From Castellaniella sp040276065 (GTDB taxonomy: Bacteria > Pseudomonadota > Gammaproteobacteria > Burkholderiales > Burkholderiaceae_B), in assembly GCF_040276065.1 (NCBI RefSeq), contig NZ_JBELOI010000014.1:1-64000 (forward strand): a stretch of DNA of 64,000 bases, written 5' to 3'. Below the pieces are notes generated by a model that was given only the letters and a program-made list of their open reading frames with translations, searched no databases and was not told the DNA's origin. Positions 6,594 to 14,741 of the stretch are shown here, piece by piece. The position numbers and the translations under genes are program-made. How positions within the stretch are numbered: the stretch's first letter is position 1; every line of letters begins with the position of its first letter.

Positions 6594-7508
6594 TTAAAGT
6601 AAAACGGGCTCCGCAGCCTGGATTGTGGGCTGCTGATAGTACCGTTGTTCAGCCTCGGCCGGCGGGATGTCTCCAATCAATTCCAGCAGCCGCTGGTGAT
6701 TGAACCAGGCCACCCATTCCAGTGTGGCCAGTTCGACGGCAGCCTTGGTCTTCCAGGGGCCGCAGTTGTGAATCACTTCGGCTTTGTACAACCCGTTGAT
6801 GGTCTCGGCCAGTGCATTATCGTAGGCGTCACCCGTGTTGCCTACCGACGGATTGATACCCGTCTCGCCCAGCCGCTCAGAATAGCGAATTGACACGTAT
6901 TGGGCCCTCCTGTCGGAGTGGTGAATCAGTCCATCGGATGGATCTGGCCGCCGGTCATACCAGGCCTGTTCCAGCGCATCGAGCAAGAAGTCGGTGCTCA
7001 TCGACGAACTGGCTTGCCACCCCACGATCCGCTTGGCATAGGCGTCGATCACAAAGGCCACGTATAGCCATCCCTGCCAAGTCGACACATAGGTGAAATC
7101 GGTCACCCACAGGCGGTTGGGCTGATCGGCGTGAAATGCCCGACGCACCAGGTCACGCGGGCACGGCTTGGATGGGTCCGGGACCGTCGTGCGTACCCGC
7201 TTGCCCCGGCGCACCCCTCCGATGCCCATGTGCCGCATCAAGCGCTCAACCGTGCAGCGGGCAATGGGCTTGCCCTCCCGGTGCATCTGGCGCCAGACTT
7301 TGCGGACGCCGTAAACCTGGAAGTTCCAGCCCCAAATACCACGGATATCGACCATCTGCTGCTCGTCGCTCTGCGCTCGATGGCTGCGTAGTGCCGGATT
7401 ACGGCACCGGGCAGCACGGCGCCTGCAGGCCGACGGGGTGACCTGCAACACCCGGCAGATAGGCTCGACCCCGTGCAGATCTCGATGCCCATCGATGTAG
7501 GCGTTCAC
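6594..7508 (-). CDS. IS3-family transposase OrfB (DDE integrase domain)
   Basis: 304 residues with an rve integrase core: first Asp in LWVTDFTYV, second Asp in HHSDRRAQY, Glu in AETINGLYKAE. The usual HSDRGSQY motif reads HSDRRAQY, so two residues beside the catalytic Asp differ from consensus. The start is a GTG overlapping the orfA stop (GTGA), so expression is by coupling or frameshifting from orfA. It catalyses transposition of the surrounding element. Confidence 0.85.
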   Translation of the reverse strand: MNAYIDGHRDLHGVEPICRVLQVTPSACRRRAARCRNPALRSHRAQSDEQQMVDIRGIWGWNFQVYGVRKVWRQMHREGKPIARCTVERLMRHMGIGGVRRGKRVRTTVPDPSKPCPRDLVRRAFHADQPNRLWVTDFTYVSTWQGWLYVAFVIDAYAKRIVGWQASSSMSTDFLLDALEQAWYDRRPDPSDGLIHHSDRRAQYVSIRYSERLGETGINPSVGNTGDAYDNALAETINGLYKAEVIHNCGPWKTKAAVELATLEWVAWFNHQRLLELIGDIPPAEAEQRYYQQPTIQAAEPVLL

Positions 7509-7828
7509 TTCTTCAGTTGGCGGTCGAGCTCCGCCTGGGCGAAAAAAGCGCTCGCTGTTCTGAGGATCTCATTGGCTCGGCGCAATTCCTTGACCTCGCG
7601 TTCAAGTGCCTTGAGGCGCTCGCGTTCCTCGCTGCTCACGCCGGGGCGCACACCGCTATCGATCTCTGCGCGCTTGACCCAATCCAACAGCGTAGTCGGC
7701 GTACAGCCAATCTTCGGGGCGATAGAACCGACCGCTGCCCACAGTGACGGGTATTCGCCGCGATGCTCCTGCACCAGCCGCACGGCGCGTTCGCGCACTT
7801 CCGGGGAAAACTTCGTTTGGTTTGCCAT
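7505..7828 (-). CDS. IS3-family transposase OrfA (HTH/leucine zipper)
   Basis: 107 residues. An N-terminal helix-turn-helix (FSPEVRERAVRLVQEHRGEY, then PTTLLDWVKRAE) is followed by a leucine-zipper-like helix (LKALEREVKELRRANEILR). It binds the element's ends and works with OrfB. It overlaps OrfB by four bases. Confidence 0.85.
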   Translation of the reverse strand: MANQTKFSPEVRERAVRLVQEHRGEYPSLWAAVGSIAPKIGCTPTTLLDWVKRAEIDSGVRPGVSSEERERLKALEREVKELRRANEILRTASAFFAQAELDRQLKK

Positions 7829-7852
7829 GACTCCATTCTCTCAAGGTTTGGA

Positions 7853-7878
7853 GCCTCCGCAAAACCCGGGGTGATTCA
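7853..7878 (-). repeat. right inverted repeat of the IS3 element
   Basis: Read inwards on the minus strand it begins TGAATCACCCCGGG and continues TTTTGCGGAGGC, pairing with the left end at 6561. Confidence 0.8.
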
Positions 7879-7880
7879 TT

Positions 7881-8060
7881 GAGCAAAACAAGGGTGAACT
7901 GAGCCATGCTCTGGCCAAGCAAATGCCGGTGCTGAGCGAGCCCGGCGTATGGACGGAGATCATCGACGCCGTATCACAAGTTTTCCAAGAGGACCTGACT
8001 GCCGATAGTCATATCCTCGACCGCTACCATCCGTCACGACCCGCTGGCGGAGAGTCATGA
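7881..8060 (+). pseudogene. possible C-terminal remnant of an unidentified gene cut by the IS3 element
   Basis: Right behind the IS the plus strand is open for 59 codons (ELSHALAKQMPVLSEPG, then IIDAVSQVFQEDL) and stops at 8060. Composition is protein-like, but there is no start codon or ribosome-binding site and I do not recognise a family. It does not look like the missing end of the flavoprotein left of the IS, which fits a rearrangement. Between 8061 and 8244 I see only the leader of the next gene. Confidence 0.3.
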
Positions 8061-8244
8061 ATGATGTGCCTGCCAAAGTGTCGTTCGTAAGCCCCCCTCA
8101 CAGTAGGCGCCAGCCAGGCGCGAGGTCGTCGAGCAGCTGGTGTAGTCCAGGTTTTTGTCCGCACCCCCCCTGTGCAGGTTCCGCTGGGTCATTACACCCT
8201 CGGATAGAATATTGACATTGCCATCCCCTTAGCAGGAGCCACAT

Positions 8245-8910
8245 ATGACCGCCCGGATCAAGATCGATTTTGTTTCCGATGTGTCTTGCCCATGGTGCGC
8301 GGTGGGGCTCGCTTCGCTGGAGGGCGCCTTGTCCAGGCTGGATGGCGAGCTCGAGGCTGACATTCACTTCCAGCCGTTCGAGCTGAACCCGGATATGCCG
8401 CCCGAGGGGCAGAATACCGTCGAGCGCCTGTCGCGCAAGTACGGGATGACACCCGAGCAGGTGCGGCACAACGGGGAAGTCATCACGGCGCGCGGCCGTG
8501 AAGTCGGTTTCACGTTCAATATGGACAAGCGCACGCACACGTACAACACCTTCGATGCGCATCGGCTGCTGCATTGGGCTGGCCTCGAAGGCCATCAGTT
8601 GAACCATCAGCTGAACCTGAAGCACGCGCTCCTGAAGGCGTACTTCACGGACGGTGAAAATCCCAGTGCACATGATGTGCTGGTCAGGCTGTGCGGCGAG
8701 TCGGGGCTGGATGTCGAACGCGCGCGCGCGATTCTCGATTCCGACGAGTACGCGGCGGACGTGCGTGAGCGCGAGCGATTCTACGCGCAGCAGGGCATCC
8801 AGTCCGTACCCTCCATCATTCTGGATGACCGACACCTCGTCCAGGGCGGGCAGCCGCCCGAGGTTTTTGAGCGCGTGCTGCGCCAGGTGGCCGGCGTCGC
8901 CGCATCCTGA
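8245..8910 (+). CDS. DsbA-family oxidoreductase, FrnE-like
   Basis: 221 residues, no signal peptide, so cytoplasmic. The N-terminal thioredoxin-fold strand carries the redox motif SCPWC (about residues 13-17), followed by the helical insert of the FrnE/2-hydroxychromene-2-carboxylate isomerase group and the cis-Pro segment IQSVPSIILDDRH. The C-terminal QGGQPPEVFERVL is family-typical. AGGAG precedes the ATG by a normal distance. It is probably a cytosolic disulfide isomerase/oxidoreductase; the substrate is unknown. Confidence 0.85.
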   Translation: MTARIKIDFVSDVSCPWCAVGLASLEGALSRLDGELEADIHFQPFELNPDMPPEGQNTVERLSRKYGMTPEQVRHNGEVITARGREVGFTFNMDKRTHTYNTFDAHRLLHWAGLEGHQLNHQLNLKHALLKAYFTDGENPSAHDVLVRLCGESGLDVERARAILDSDEYAADVRERERFYAQQGIQSVPSIILDDRHLVQGGQPPEVFERVLRQVAGVAAS

Positions 8911-8946
8911 GGCGATTCTGAGGGCGGTACAGAGAATTGCAGTGGC

Positions 8947-10191
8947 ATGACGACGTCTTTAGCAACCCCATCCTCGCCAAAAAATGCCGATCGCGTCCAG
9001 TGGCTGCGGCAGATACGGGTCTGGGCGCGCGAGCTCGGGTTTTCCCAGATCGGCGTCTCGGGGGTGGATCTGTCCTCGGCCGAGCCGCAGCTGTTGCAAT
9101 GGCTGGCCCTCGGTTATCACGGCGACCTGCACTACATGGAGCGGCATGGCCTCAAGCGTGCGCGTCCGGCTGAACTGGTTCCGGGCACGGTCAGCGTGAT
9201 CACCGCACGCATGCCCTATCTGCCGCGCGGCACCACCCCGCCCGACTGGCAAGCGCGTGAGCGCGCCCGGCTGGCGGAACCGGGCGAGGGCGTGGTTTCG
9301 CTTTATGCGCGGGGGCGCGACTATCACAAGGTGGTGCGTGCGCGCCTGCGAAAATTGTGTGATCACATCGAGACACTGGTCGGCCCGTTTGGTTATCGTG
9401 CTTTTTCAGACTCGGCGCCGGTGCTGGAAAAGGATCTGGCCAGCCGCAGCGGCCAGGGGTGGCGCGGCAAGCATTCCCTGGTGCTCTCGCGCGATGCGGG
9501 ATCGATGTTCTTTCTGGGCGAAATTTTTGTGGACTTCGCCCTGGCGCCCACCGATTCCGTCAGCGCGCATTGTGGCACCTGTACCGCCTGCATCGACGCT
9601 TGCCCTACGGGGGCCATCGTCGCGCCGGGCGTGGTGGATGCGCGCCGCTGCATTTCCTACCTCACGATAGAAAATCACGGCCCCATCCCCGAGGAACTGC
9701 GCCCGCTAATGGGCAATCATATCTATGGCTGTGACGACTGTCAGACGATCTGCCCCTGGAACAAGTACGCGCAGACCACCGAGCTGCCCGACTTCGACGA
9801 GCGTTCGCCGTTGGTCGGCCGGCAGCTTGTCGAGCTGTTCGCCTGGGATGAGGCAACGTTTCTCAAGCGCACCGAGGGCGGGCCGATCCGGCGCATCAAC
9901 CACGAACGCTGGTTGCGCAACATTGCCGTGGCGCTGGGCAACGCCTTGCGCCAGGCCGCCGATGCGGAACAGGCCCGGGCACTGCGTGCCGCACTACACA
10001 GCCGCGCCGACCACGAAAGCGCCCTGGTGCGCGAGCATGTCGCCTGGGCGCTGGCGCAGCGCGACCCGGTAGCCCGCGCGATAAGTTCGCGCCCAGGCCC
10101 TGGTTCTAGCTATAGTCACGGTGAGGCAAGTCCCAGTAACAGTGGAACGAGCCTTGACGGAAGTGAAACAAGCCCAAACGAAAATGATTAG
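8947..10191 (+). CDS. queG: epoxyqueuosine reductase QueG
   Basis: 414 residues. QueG performs the last step of queuosine synthesis in tRNA, reducing epoxyqueuosine with cobalamin and two [4Fe-4S] clusters. Visible are the ferredoxin-like motifs CGTCTACIDACPTGA and YGCDDCQTICPWN, the early HGDLHYMERH segment, and the HEAT-like C-terminal region (RRINHERWLRNIAVALGNAL). The final 35 or so residues are an added Ser/Gly/Glu-rich tail (SSYSHGEASPSNSGTS) not normal for the family, probably disordered. Confidence 0.92.
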   Translation: MTTSLATPSSPKNADRVQWLRQIRVWARELGFSQIGVSGVDLSSAEPQLLQWLALGYHGDLHYMERHGLKRARPAELVPGTVSVITARMPYLPRGTTPPDWQARERARLAEPGEGVVSLYARGRDYHKVVRARLRKLCDHIETLVGPFGYRAFSDSAPVLEKDLASRSGQGWRGKHSLVLSRDAGSMFFLGEIFVDFALAPTDSVSAHCGTCTACIDACPTGAIVAPGVVDARRCISYLTIENHGPIPEELRPLMGNHIYGCDDCQTICPWNKYAQTTELPDFDERSPLVGRQLVELFAWDEATFLKRTEGGPIRRINHERWLRNIAVALGNALRQAADAEQARALRAALHSRADHESALVREHVAWALAQRDPVARAISSRPGPGSSYSHGEASPSNSGTSLDGSETSPNEND

Positions 10192-10205
10192 GTTGGACTG
10201 CATCC

Positions 10206-10547
10206 ATGACTGATTTTCCGAATTGCCCCGAATGCGCCGCCCAGGATACCTACCAGGACGGCGGTCACTATATCTGTTCGCATTGCGCGCATGAATGGCC
10301 TGTCGAGGCCGAGTCCGTTGGTTCAGTGGACGACGTCCGCGTGGTTCTGGACAGCAATGGCAATCCTTTGGTGACCGGGGATGCCGTCATCCTGATCAAG
10401 GACCTCAAGCTCAAGGGTTCATCCAGTACCCTCAAGAAAGGCACCAAGATCAAAAGTATCCGCATTGTCGACGGCGATCATGAGGTTGACTGCAAGGTCG
10501 ATGGCATGGCGGTGATGCTCAAGGCCGAGTTCCTGAAAAAAGCCTGA
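10206..10547 (+). CDS. yjdM: zinc-ribbon protein YjdM (PhnA family)
   Basis: 113 residues, the normal size. An N-terminal zinc ribbon (CPECAAQ and CSHCAHEW) is followed by the SH3-like PhnA domain (DSNGNPLVTGDAVILIKDLK, KGTKIKSIRI, DCKVDGMAVMLKAEFLKK). The historical label alkylphosphonate utilisation protein is not supported by function; the role is unknown. It lies 14 bases behind queG and may be cotranscribed. Confidence 0.9.
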   Translation: MTDFPNCPECAAQDTYQDGGHYICSHCAHEWPVEAESVGSVDDVRVVLDSNGNPLVTGDAVILIKDLKLKGSSSTLKKGTKIKSIRIVDGDHEVDCKVDGMAVMLKAEFLKKA

Positions 10548-11155
10548 GACTTCAATGCCTCACGCAGCAGTGCGTTCAAACGCGCGATAACAGCCGGTGA
10601 GCACGCGCCAGCCTCTCACTCAATAAAAAGGCGGAAAGCCGCTGCCTGCGTTCTGAAACAAGCGGCGCACATGGCGTGTGCTGATCCCCATCCGCACCCC
10701 CCTAGCGGCGACAGTCATTTTTACGCCCTCGATTACCCGGATTGCGCATGAGGCGGCGTGCTATCCCGGCTAGGTGTTTATACCGATCCTGTAAGATTCA
10801 ATTAGTTACATACAAGCCTTTCATCGGTACTGGAAAAACTGATGATGATGGCCTTATTTATGAAAATTTCCAAAGATATTTTTATAACTAATTGATTATA
10901 CGTATTTTTATTGTATCAAATCGTACGAATACTATTGTTCAGCAACTATGGAAGCATAGTAAAAATATGTATTTTTAGCGTATACATTAATTGTTAAAAT
11001 TCTTTTTTCGTGAATATTAAGCGCAGAACAGCTTGCATAGCCCGTCTTATTCATGTACTTTTGCCGCTCTTATAGCTATTTAGCAACTATAAGCATACAA
11101 AATGTAACCACGTAGAATTTTGCGTATACGCAAAATTCGATAAGGATTTCTGGCC
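10548..11155. other. long intergenic region, AT-rich right half
   Basis: About 600 bases without a gene. The first 230 have ordinary GC. From about 10780 it is strongly AT-rich, marking the left edge of the nitrile-hydratase island and the control region of the gntR gene. It holds small palindromes (ATACGTAT at 10898, TCGTACGA at 10921), a GTATAC-containing site at 10979-10988 and the large palindrome at 11115. No tRNA or attachment-site duplication was recognised. Confidence 0.6.
11115..11138 (+). promoter_or_regulatory. perfect 24-bp palindrome, probable GntR-FCD operator
   Basis: The symmetric sequence is centred on 11126/11127 with core TGCGTATACGCA, extended by TTTT/AAAA and GAA/TTC arms. 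FCD-type GntR regulators often bind GTATAC-centred palindromes. It ends 17 bases before the gntR start codon, so it would control that gene itself. A related half (GCGTATACAT) lies at 10979-10988, about 140 bases upstream. Confidence 0.65.
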
Positions 11156-11881
11156 ATGGCGCTGAATCTCGATGCCTACGATCGCATAAGGGCAATGATT
11201 TTTGACGGATCTATCGGCGTCGGTGAGCGTCTGCTGGAGACGGTGCTTGCCGAGCGGCTGGCGATGTCCCGTACTCCTGTTCGAGAGGCGTTGCAGCTTT
11301 TACTTGCCGAAGGCGTCCTAGAGACCTACAGCCAGGGCATTAGGGCCAAGATTTATAGCTCTGAGGAAATTCTCGAGATCTATGACTGTCGAGTCCTGCT
11401 TGAGGGCGAGTCGGTGAGGTTGACGGCGCTTTCGGGGTTGGGACACAGCGCTCGCACCATCATGGAGCAAGCACTGCATGCATCTGAAGAGTTGCTGGCC
11501 CGAGGCCCGGATGATGCTGATGAAGGGGGGAGTGAATTTAAAGAGCAATTCCTTATCTACAACAATGCTTTTCATCATGCGCTGTATGGAGCGTGCCCGA
11601 ACAGCACATTACGTCAATTAACCCAGAAATTTAGCAATCTTCCCGCTTCAATAAGAAATTATTTTTCGTTTAGCAATCACCAGATCGAGGAGAGTCATCA
11701 CTCGCATTGGCAAATATTCAATGCGGTAGTGTCAGGCGAAAGCGAGAGGGCAGCGGCACAAATGCGTGAGCATATTTGGATGGCAAGAGATCGGATGGAT
11801 CCGACATCTTTCAACTCGCACAGAAAAGACATAACGCATTCCAACATACCAGAGTCGGGGCATGCCCCCCATTCTGCTTAA
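11156..11881 (+). CDS. GntR-family (FCD) transcriptional regulator
   Basis: 241 residues. N-terminal winged helix: GVGERLLETVLAERLAMSRTPVREALQLLLAEGVLE, the classic GntR signature split over about residues 21-60. The C-terminal FCD ligand-binding domain carries RVLLEGESVRLTA, NNAFHHALY and HHSHWQIFNAV, with metal-binding-type histidines. It is the first gene of the island and the likely pathway regulator, probably controlled by the palindrome overlapping its promoter. The ligand is presumably a pathway intermediate. Confidence 0.9.
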   Translation: MALNLDAYDRIRAMIFDGSIGVGERLLETVLAERLAMSRTPVREALQLLLAEGVLETYSQGIRAKIYSSEEILEIYDCRVLLEGESVRLTALSGLGHSARTIMEQALHASEELLARGPDDADEGGSEFKEQFLIYNNAFHHALYGACPNSTLRQLTQKFSNLPASIRNYFSFSNHQIEESHHSHWQIFNAVVSGESERAAAQMREHIWMARDRMDPTSFNSHRKDITHSNIPESGHAPHSA

Positions 11882-11903
11882 TTAAATCCAAGGGAGTTTC
11901 ATC

Positions 11904-12989
11904 ATGATTCGTGACAAACAGAGAACGGGTACGCCAATCAGCAGCCTCTCGAGGCGCACGCTACTCAAGACGGCCGCGTTAGGCGCTGTGGCCGTCTCAG
12001 CGCCATGGATCACCACTGTGGCGCGGGCCAGTGGCCAGCTCACGGTCATTCTCAACCAAGGGTTGTTGGCCAAACTCTGGATTGATGAGCTGAATCCAAA
12101 ATTCGAAAAAGAAACCGGCGCAACATTAAACGTCCAGCAGTCCGTTACGGGCAATATGCTGGCTATGCTGAAGACTCAAAAAGACAATCCCCCCGATCTG
12201 ATGCAGTTTTCAGAAGCCGGGGTGTTTCAGGCCCGTGATGAGGGGCTGTTGCGGCAGCTCAATACAGCCAGCATTCCAAATTGGAAGTATCTGAATAATG
12301 CTTTCAATATGGCTGATGATCATTCAGCGGGAATGCTGGATGCGATGAACACTATTTTCTTTAATACTGATTCCGTCAAAGACGCCCCACGGTCGTGGGC
12401 CGAATTGTGGGATCCGGCCAACAAAGGAAAAATAGCCATCCCGCCGGTTGCGTGGAATAACGGCGTGCGTCTGATCGTGACCGCCGCCCAAGTTGCGACA
12501 GGCAAACCGCTGGCGGAGGCCCAATACGACATTGAAGCAGGAATTCAGCATCTGGCAAAGCTCAAGAAAAACGACGTGACGGTGTATAACGGTGCGCCGG
12601 AGGCCTTGCAGTTGCTGCAAAGCGGCCAAGCGTCGCTGGTTCCTTTTTATGTCTCGTTCGCTGCGCCGCTTATCACAAAAGGCGCGCCGATTTACCCCGC
12701 GGCAGTCCTCAAGGAAGGCAAAGAGGGTGAGATCGTCGGGTTCAACATGCCGGTCAACGCGAAAAATGTCGAGTTGGCGCACGCCTATATAAATATGAGT
12801 CTGGAAAAAGACTTTCAAGAAAAAATAGATAGTGTGTTACGGGCCCGATGTGCGCATATCGATGTATCGCCTTCAGCCGACACATTGAAATTGATTGGTC
12901 CGCCGGAAAATACAAATTATGCCGACTGGGCTTTCTTGTCTAAAAACAGAAGGAAGATTTCTGAAATGTGGAATGAGGTTTTTGGATAA
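11904..12989 (+). CDS. ABC transporter substrate-binding protein (polyamine/PotD type)
   Basis: 361 residues. The N-terminal SLSRRTLLKTAALGAVAVSA is a twin-arginine signal, so it is exported folded to the periplasm. The mature domain is a family-1 extracellular solute-binding protein (GQLTVILNQGLLAKLW, then KFEKETGATLNVQQS). It begins the transporter operon with two permeases and an ATPase downstream. The ligand is unknown; the neighbouring nitrile hydratase suggests a nitrile or related nitrogen compound. GGGAG lies before the ATG. Confidence 0.88.
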   Translation: MIRDKQRTGTPISSLSRRTLLKTAALGAVAVSAPWITTVARASGQLTVILNQGLLAKLWIDELNPKFEKETGATLNVQQSVTGNMLAMLKTQKDNPPDLMQFSEAGVFQARDEGLLRQLNTASIPNWKYLNNAFNMADDHSAGMLDAMNTIFFNTDSVKDAPRSWAELWDPANKGKIAIPPVAWNNGVRLIVTAAQVATGKPLAEAQYDIEAGIQHLAKLKKNDVTVYNGAPEALQLLQSGQASLVPFYVSFAAPLITKGAPIYPAAVLKEGKEGEIVGFNMPVNAKNVELAHAYINMSLEKDFQEKIDSVLRARCAHIDVSPSADTLKLIGPPENTNYADWAFLSKNRRKISEMWNEVFG

Positions 12990-13028
12990 TTTGACTTTTT
13001 ATTTTTGAATAACTATTGGCGCGGCAAG

Positions 13029-13931
13029 ATGAGTCTCAACAGCACTGCTCTAAATCCGACTGCACAAAGCAAGGGCTTTTGGCATACGCATGGTGGCATG
13101 CTGTTGATGCTCATGCCGCTTCTGGCGTTTTTGTTTGTATTCTATGCCATACCATTTGGAAATTTGGTAGGCCAGAGCCTGACGTATTCGAGCGCGGATG
13201 AGGGCGCTCATGGTGGACTGACTTTTTATCAGTATATAAAGACATACGAGAGCGGTCGTATTGTCCGAGCGATAGTCCGGACGTTCAGGATCTCCATCGT
13301 TACCGTCATCATTACCCTTTTAGCGTCCTACCCTCTGGCACTATTCCTGCTGCGCTCGGGTCGCGTGGTAAGGACGACAATATTGCTGGTAACGTTTGTC
13401 TCGCTTGCCTCCAGCCTGATCGTGCGTAATTACGGTTGGGTCGTGGTGCTGGCCGATGGCGGGGCGATAAATAGTTTGCTTATGGCCCTGGGAATGATCG
13501 ATCGGCCGGTGCGCCTGATTTTTTCCGAGTCTGCGATTGTCCTGGGCTTGGTGCATTTTTCGATTCCATTCATGGTGCTGCCAATCTATGGTTCGTTGTT
13601 GCGATTGCCTGTTTCTTTTCGGGAGGCATCCCTTTCGTTAGGTGGCACGGAGTGGCGTACATTCAGAACGATCATCTTGCCGCTTAGTTTGCCCGGAGTG
13701 TTTGGCGGAACCATGCTGGCTTTTGCAGTCAGTATGAGTGCCTACGTCACGCCGCTGATGCTGGGGTCGCCGTCGACGGCCATGATTTCCCAAGTGGCGG
13801 CAGATCAGATGCTCATCCATCTTAATTTTCCATTGGGTTCGGCCATTATTGTGATGCTCACCGTGCTCACTTTTGCATTGGTGGCGTGTTATTCCTTAGT
13901 TCTCAGGAAGGTCTTCCGTGCGGAAATCTGA
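13029..13931 (+). CDS. ABC transporter permease (PotB-like)
   Basis: About 300 residues with six predicted membrane segments, the first at MLLMLMPLLAFLFVFYAIPF. The EAA cytoplasmic loop reads FREASLSLGGTEWRTFRTIILPLSLPG. The ATG at 13029 is preferred over a TTG at 13005. The end overlaps the next permease by 14 bases. It pairs with that permease to form the channel. Confidence 0.88.
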   Translation: MSLNSTALNPTAQSKGFWHTHGGMLLMLMPLLAFLFVFYAIPFGNLVGQSLTYSSADEGAHGGLTFYQYIKTYESGRIVRAIVRTFRISIVTVIITLLASYPLALFLLRSGRVVRTTILLVTFVSLASSLIVRNYGWVVVLADGGAINSLLMALGMIDRPVRLIFSESAIVLGLVHFSIPFMVLPIYGSLLRLPVSFREASLSLGGTEWRTFRTIILPLSLPGVFGGTMLAFAVSMSAYVTPLMLGSPSTAMISQVAADQMLIHLNFPLGSAIIVMLTVLTFALVACYSLVLRKVFRAEI

Positions 13932-14730
13932 AGCGATCAGCCGGACTGGTTTCGATGCCATCATGTCCGTTATTGGTGTGGCAACAACTCTATTCCTGGT
14001 TTTTCCGGTATTTTTAACCGCAATAGTTTCATTCAATGCTTCGTTTTTTATCGAGTTTCCACCAAAATCATTCTCGTTGAGTTGGTATGGCAATATCGCT
14101 AATATCCATAAGATTTTCGATGCGACAATAGTCAGTGTATTGATAGCGCTCGGCAGCGCGTTGGTTGCAGTCATTCTGGCGATTGGAGGGAGCCTGGCGC
14201 TGACGCGCTCCACTCTGCCCGGGCGTACGGCTTTGACGGCTTTTCTATTGTCGCCCATCACGGTCCCGATGGTGGCGATTGGCATCGCCCTGATTCAGTT
14301 TTTCATTCTGATCGGCACGGCATTTACCTGGTATAGCCTGTTGATTGGGCATATCGTGCTGGTCGTGGCGTATCCCATACGCACTCTAGTGGCTTCATTG
14401 ACCTTGAGCAACCCCTCATTGGAGGAGGCCGCCCTGTCATTGGGGGCCAGCCGGTATAAGATGTTTCTCACCGTGATTCTGCCTCAAATGAAACCAGGTT
14501 TGATCAGTGGATTTCTATTCGCATTTCTGGTCAGTTTTGATAATTATCCGATCAGTGTTTTTCTGGTGCGAGGCGGCCTCACCACGATGCCTATTGAGAT
14601 TTTCAACTATATAACGCAAAACCTCGACCCGACGCCTGCGGCGTTTTCAACGCTATATATATTAATTGTTAGCATTATTATCGGTGTTGCAGAAAAGCGG
14701 TACCGCATCATTTCTTACTCCATAAATTAA
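13918..14730 (+). CDS. ABC transporter permease (PotC-like)
   Basis: 270 residues from a GTG start overlapping the preceding gene. Several hydrophobic segments and the EAA loop LEEAALSLGASRYKMFLTVI are seen. A terminal Lys/Arg-rich end follows the last helix. Second channel subunit of the polyamine-type importer. AT content is noticeably higher than in the flanking chromosome. Confidence 0.88.
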   Translation: MRKSEAISRTGFDAIMSVIGVATTLFLVFPVFLTAIVSFNASFFIEFPPKSFSLSWYGNIANIHKIFDATIVSVLIALGSALVAVILAIGGSLALTRSTLPGRTALTAFLLSPITVPMVAIGIALIQFFILIGTAFTWYSLLIGHIVLVVAYPIRTLVASLTLSNPSLEEAALSLGASRYKMFLTVILPQMKPGLISGFLFAFLVSFDNYPISVFLVRGGLTTMPIEIFNYITQNLDPTPAAFSTLYILIVSIIIGVAEKRYRIISYSIN

Positions 14731-14741
14731 GAGCATGAATC

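Larger units (their letters stand above)
6561..7878 (-). mobile_element. complete IS3-family insertion sequence
   Basis: About 1318 bp, bounded by imperfect 26-27 bp inverted repeats starting TGAATCACCCCGG and continuing TTTTCGCGGAGGC on the left and GTTTTGCGGAGGC on the right. It contains orfA and orfB in the usual overlapping order. The flanking bases (TAC on the left, TTG on the right) do not form a target duplication. Coupled with different broken genes on each side, this suggests deletion or recombination next to the element after insertion. Confidence 0.85.

Noticed and set aside
8098..8835. 245-codon frame antisense to the FrnE-like gene
   Set aside because: It mirrors a clear thioredoxin-fold gene with proper start and motifs; frames antisense to GC-rich genes are commonly open.
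10620..10650. Possible terminator behind yjdM (GGCGG-AAAG-CCGC)
   Set aside because: The stem is only four to five pairs and no T run follows, so it is not supported.
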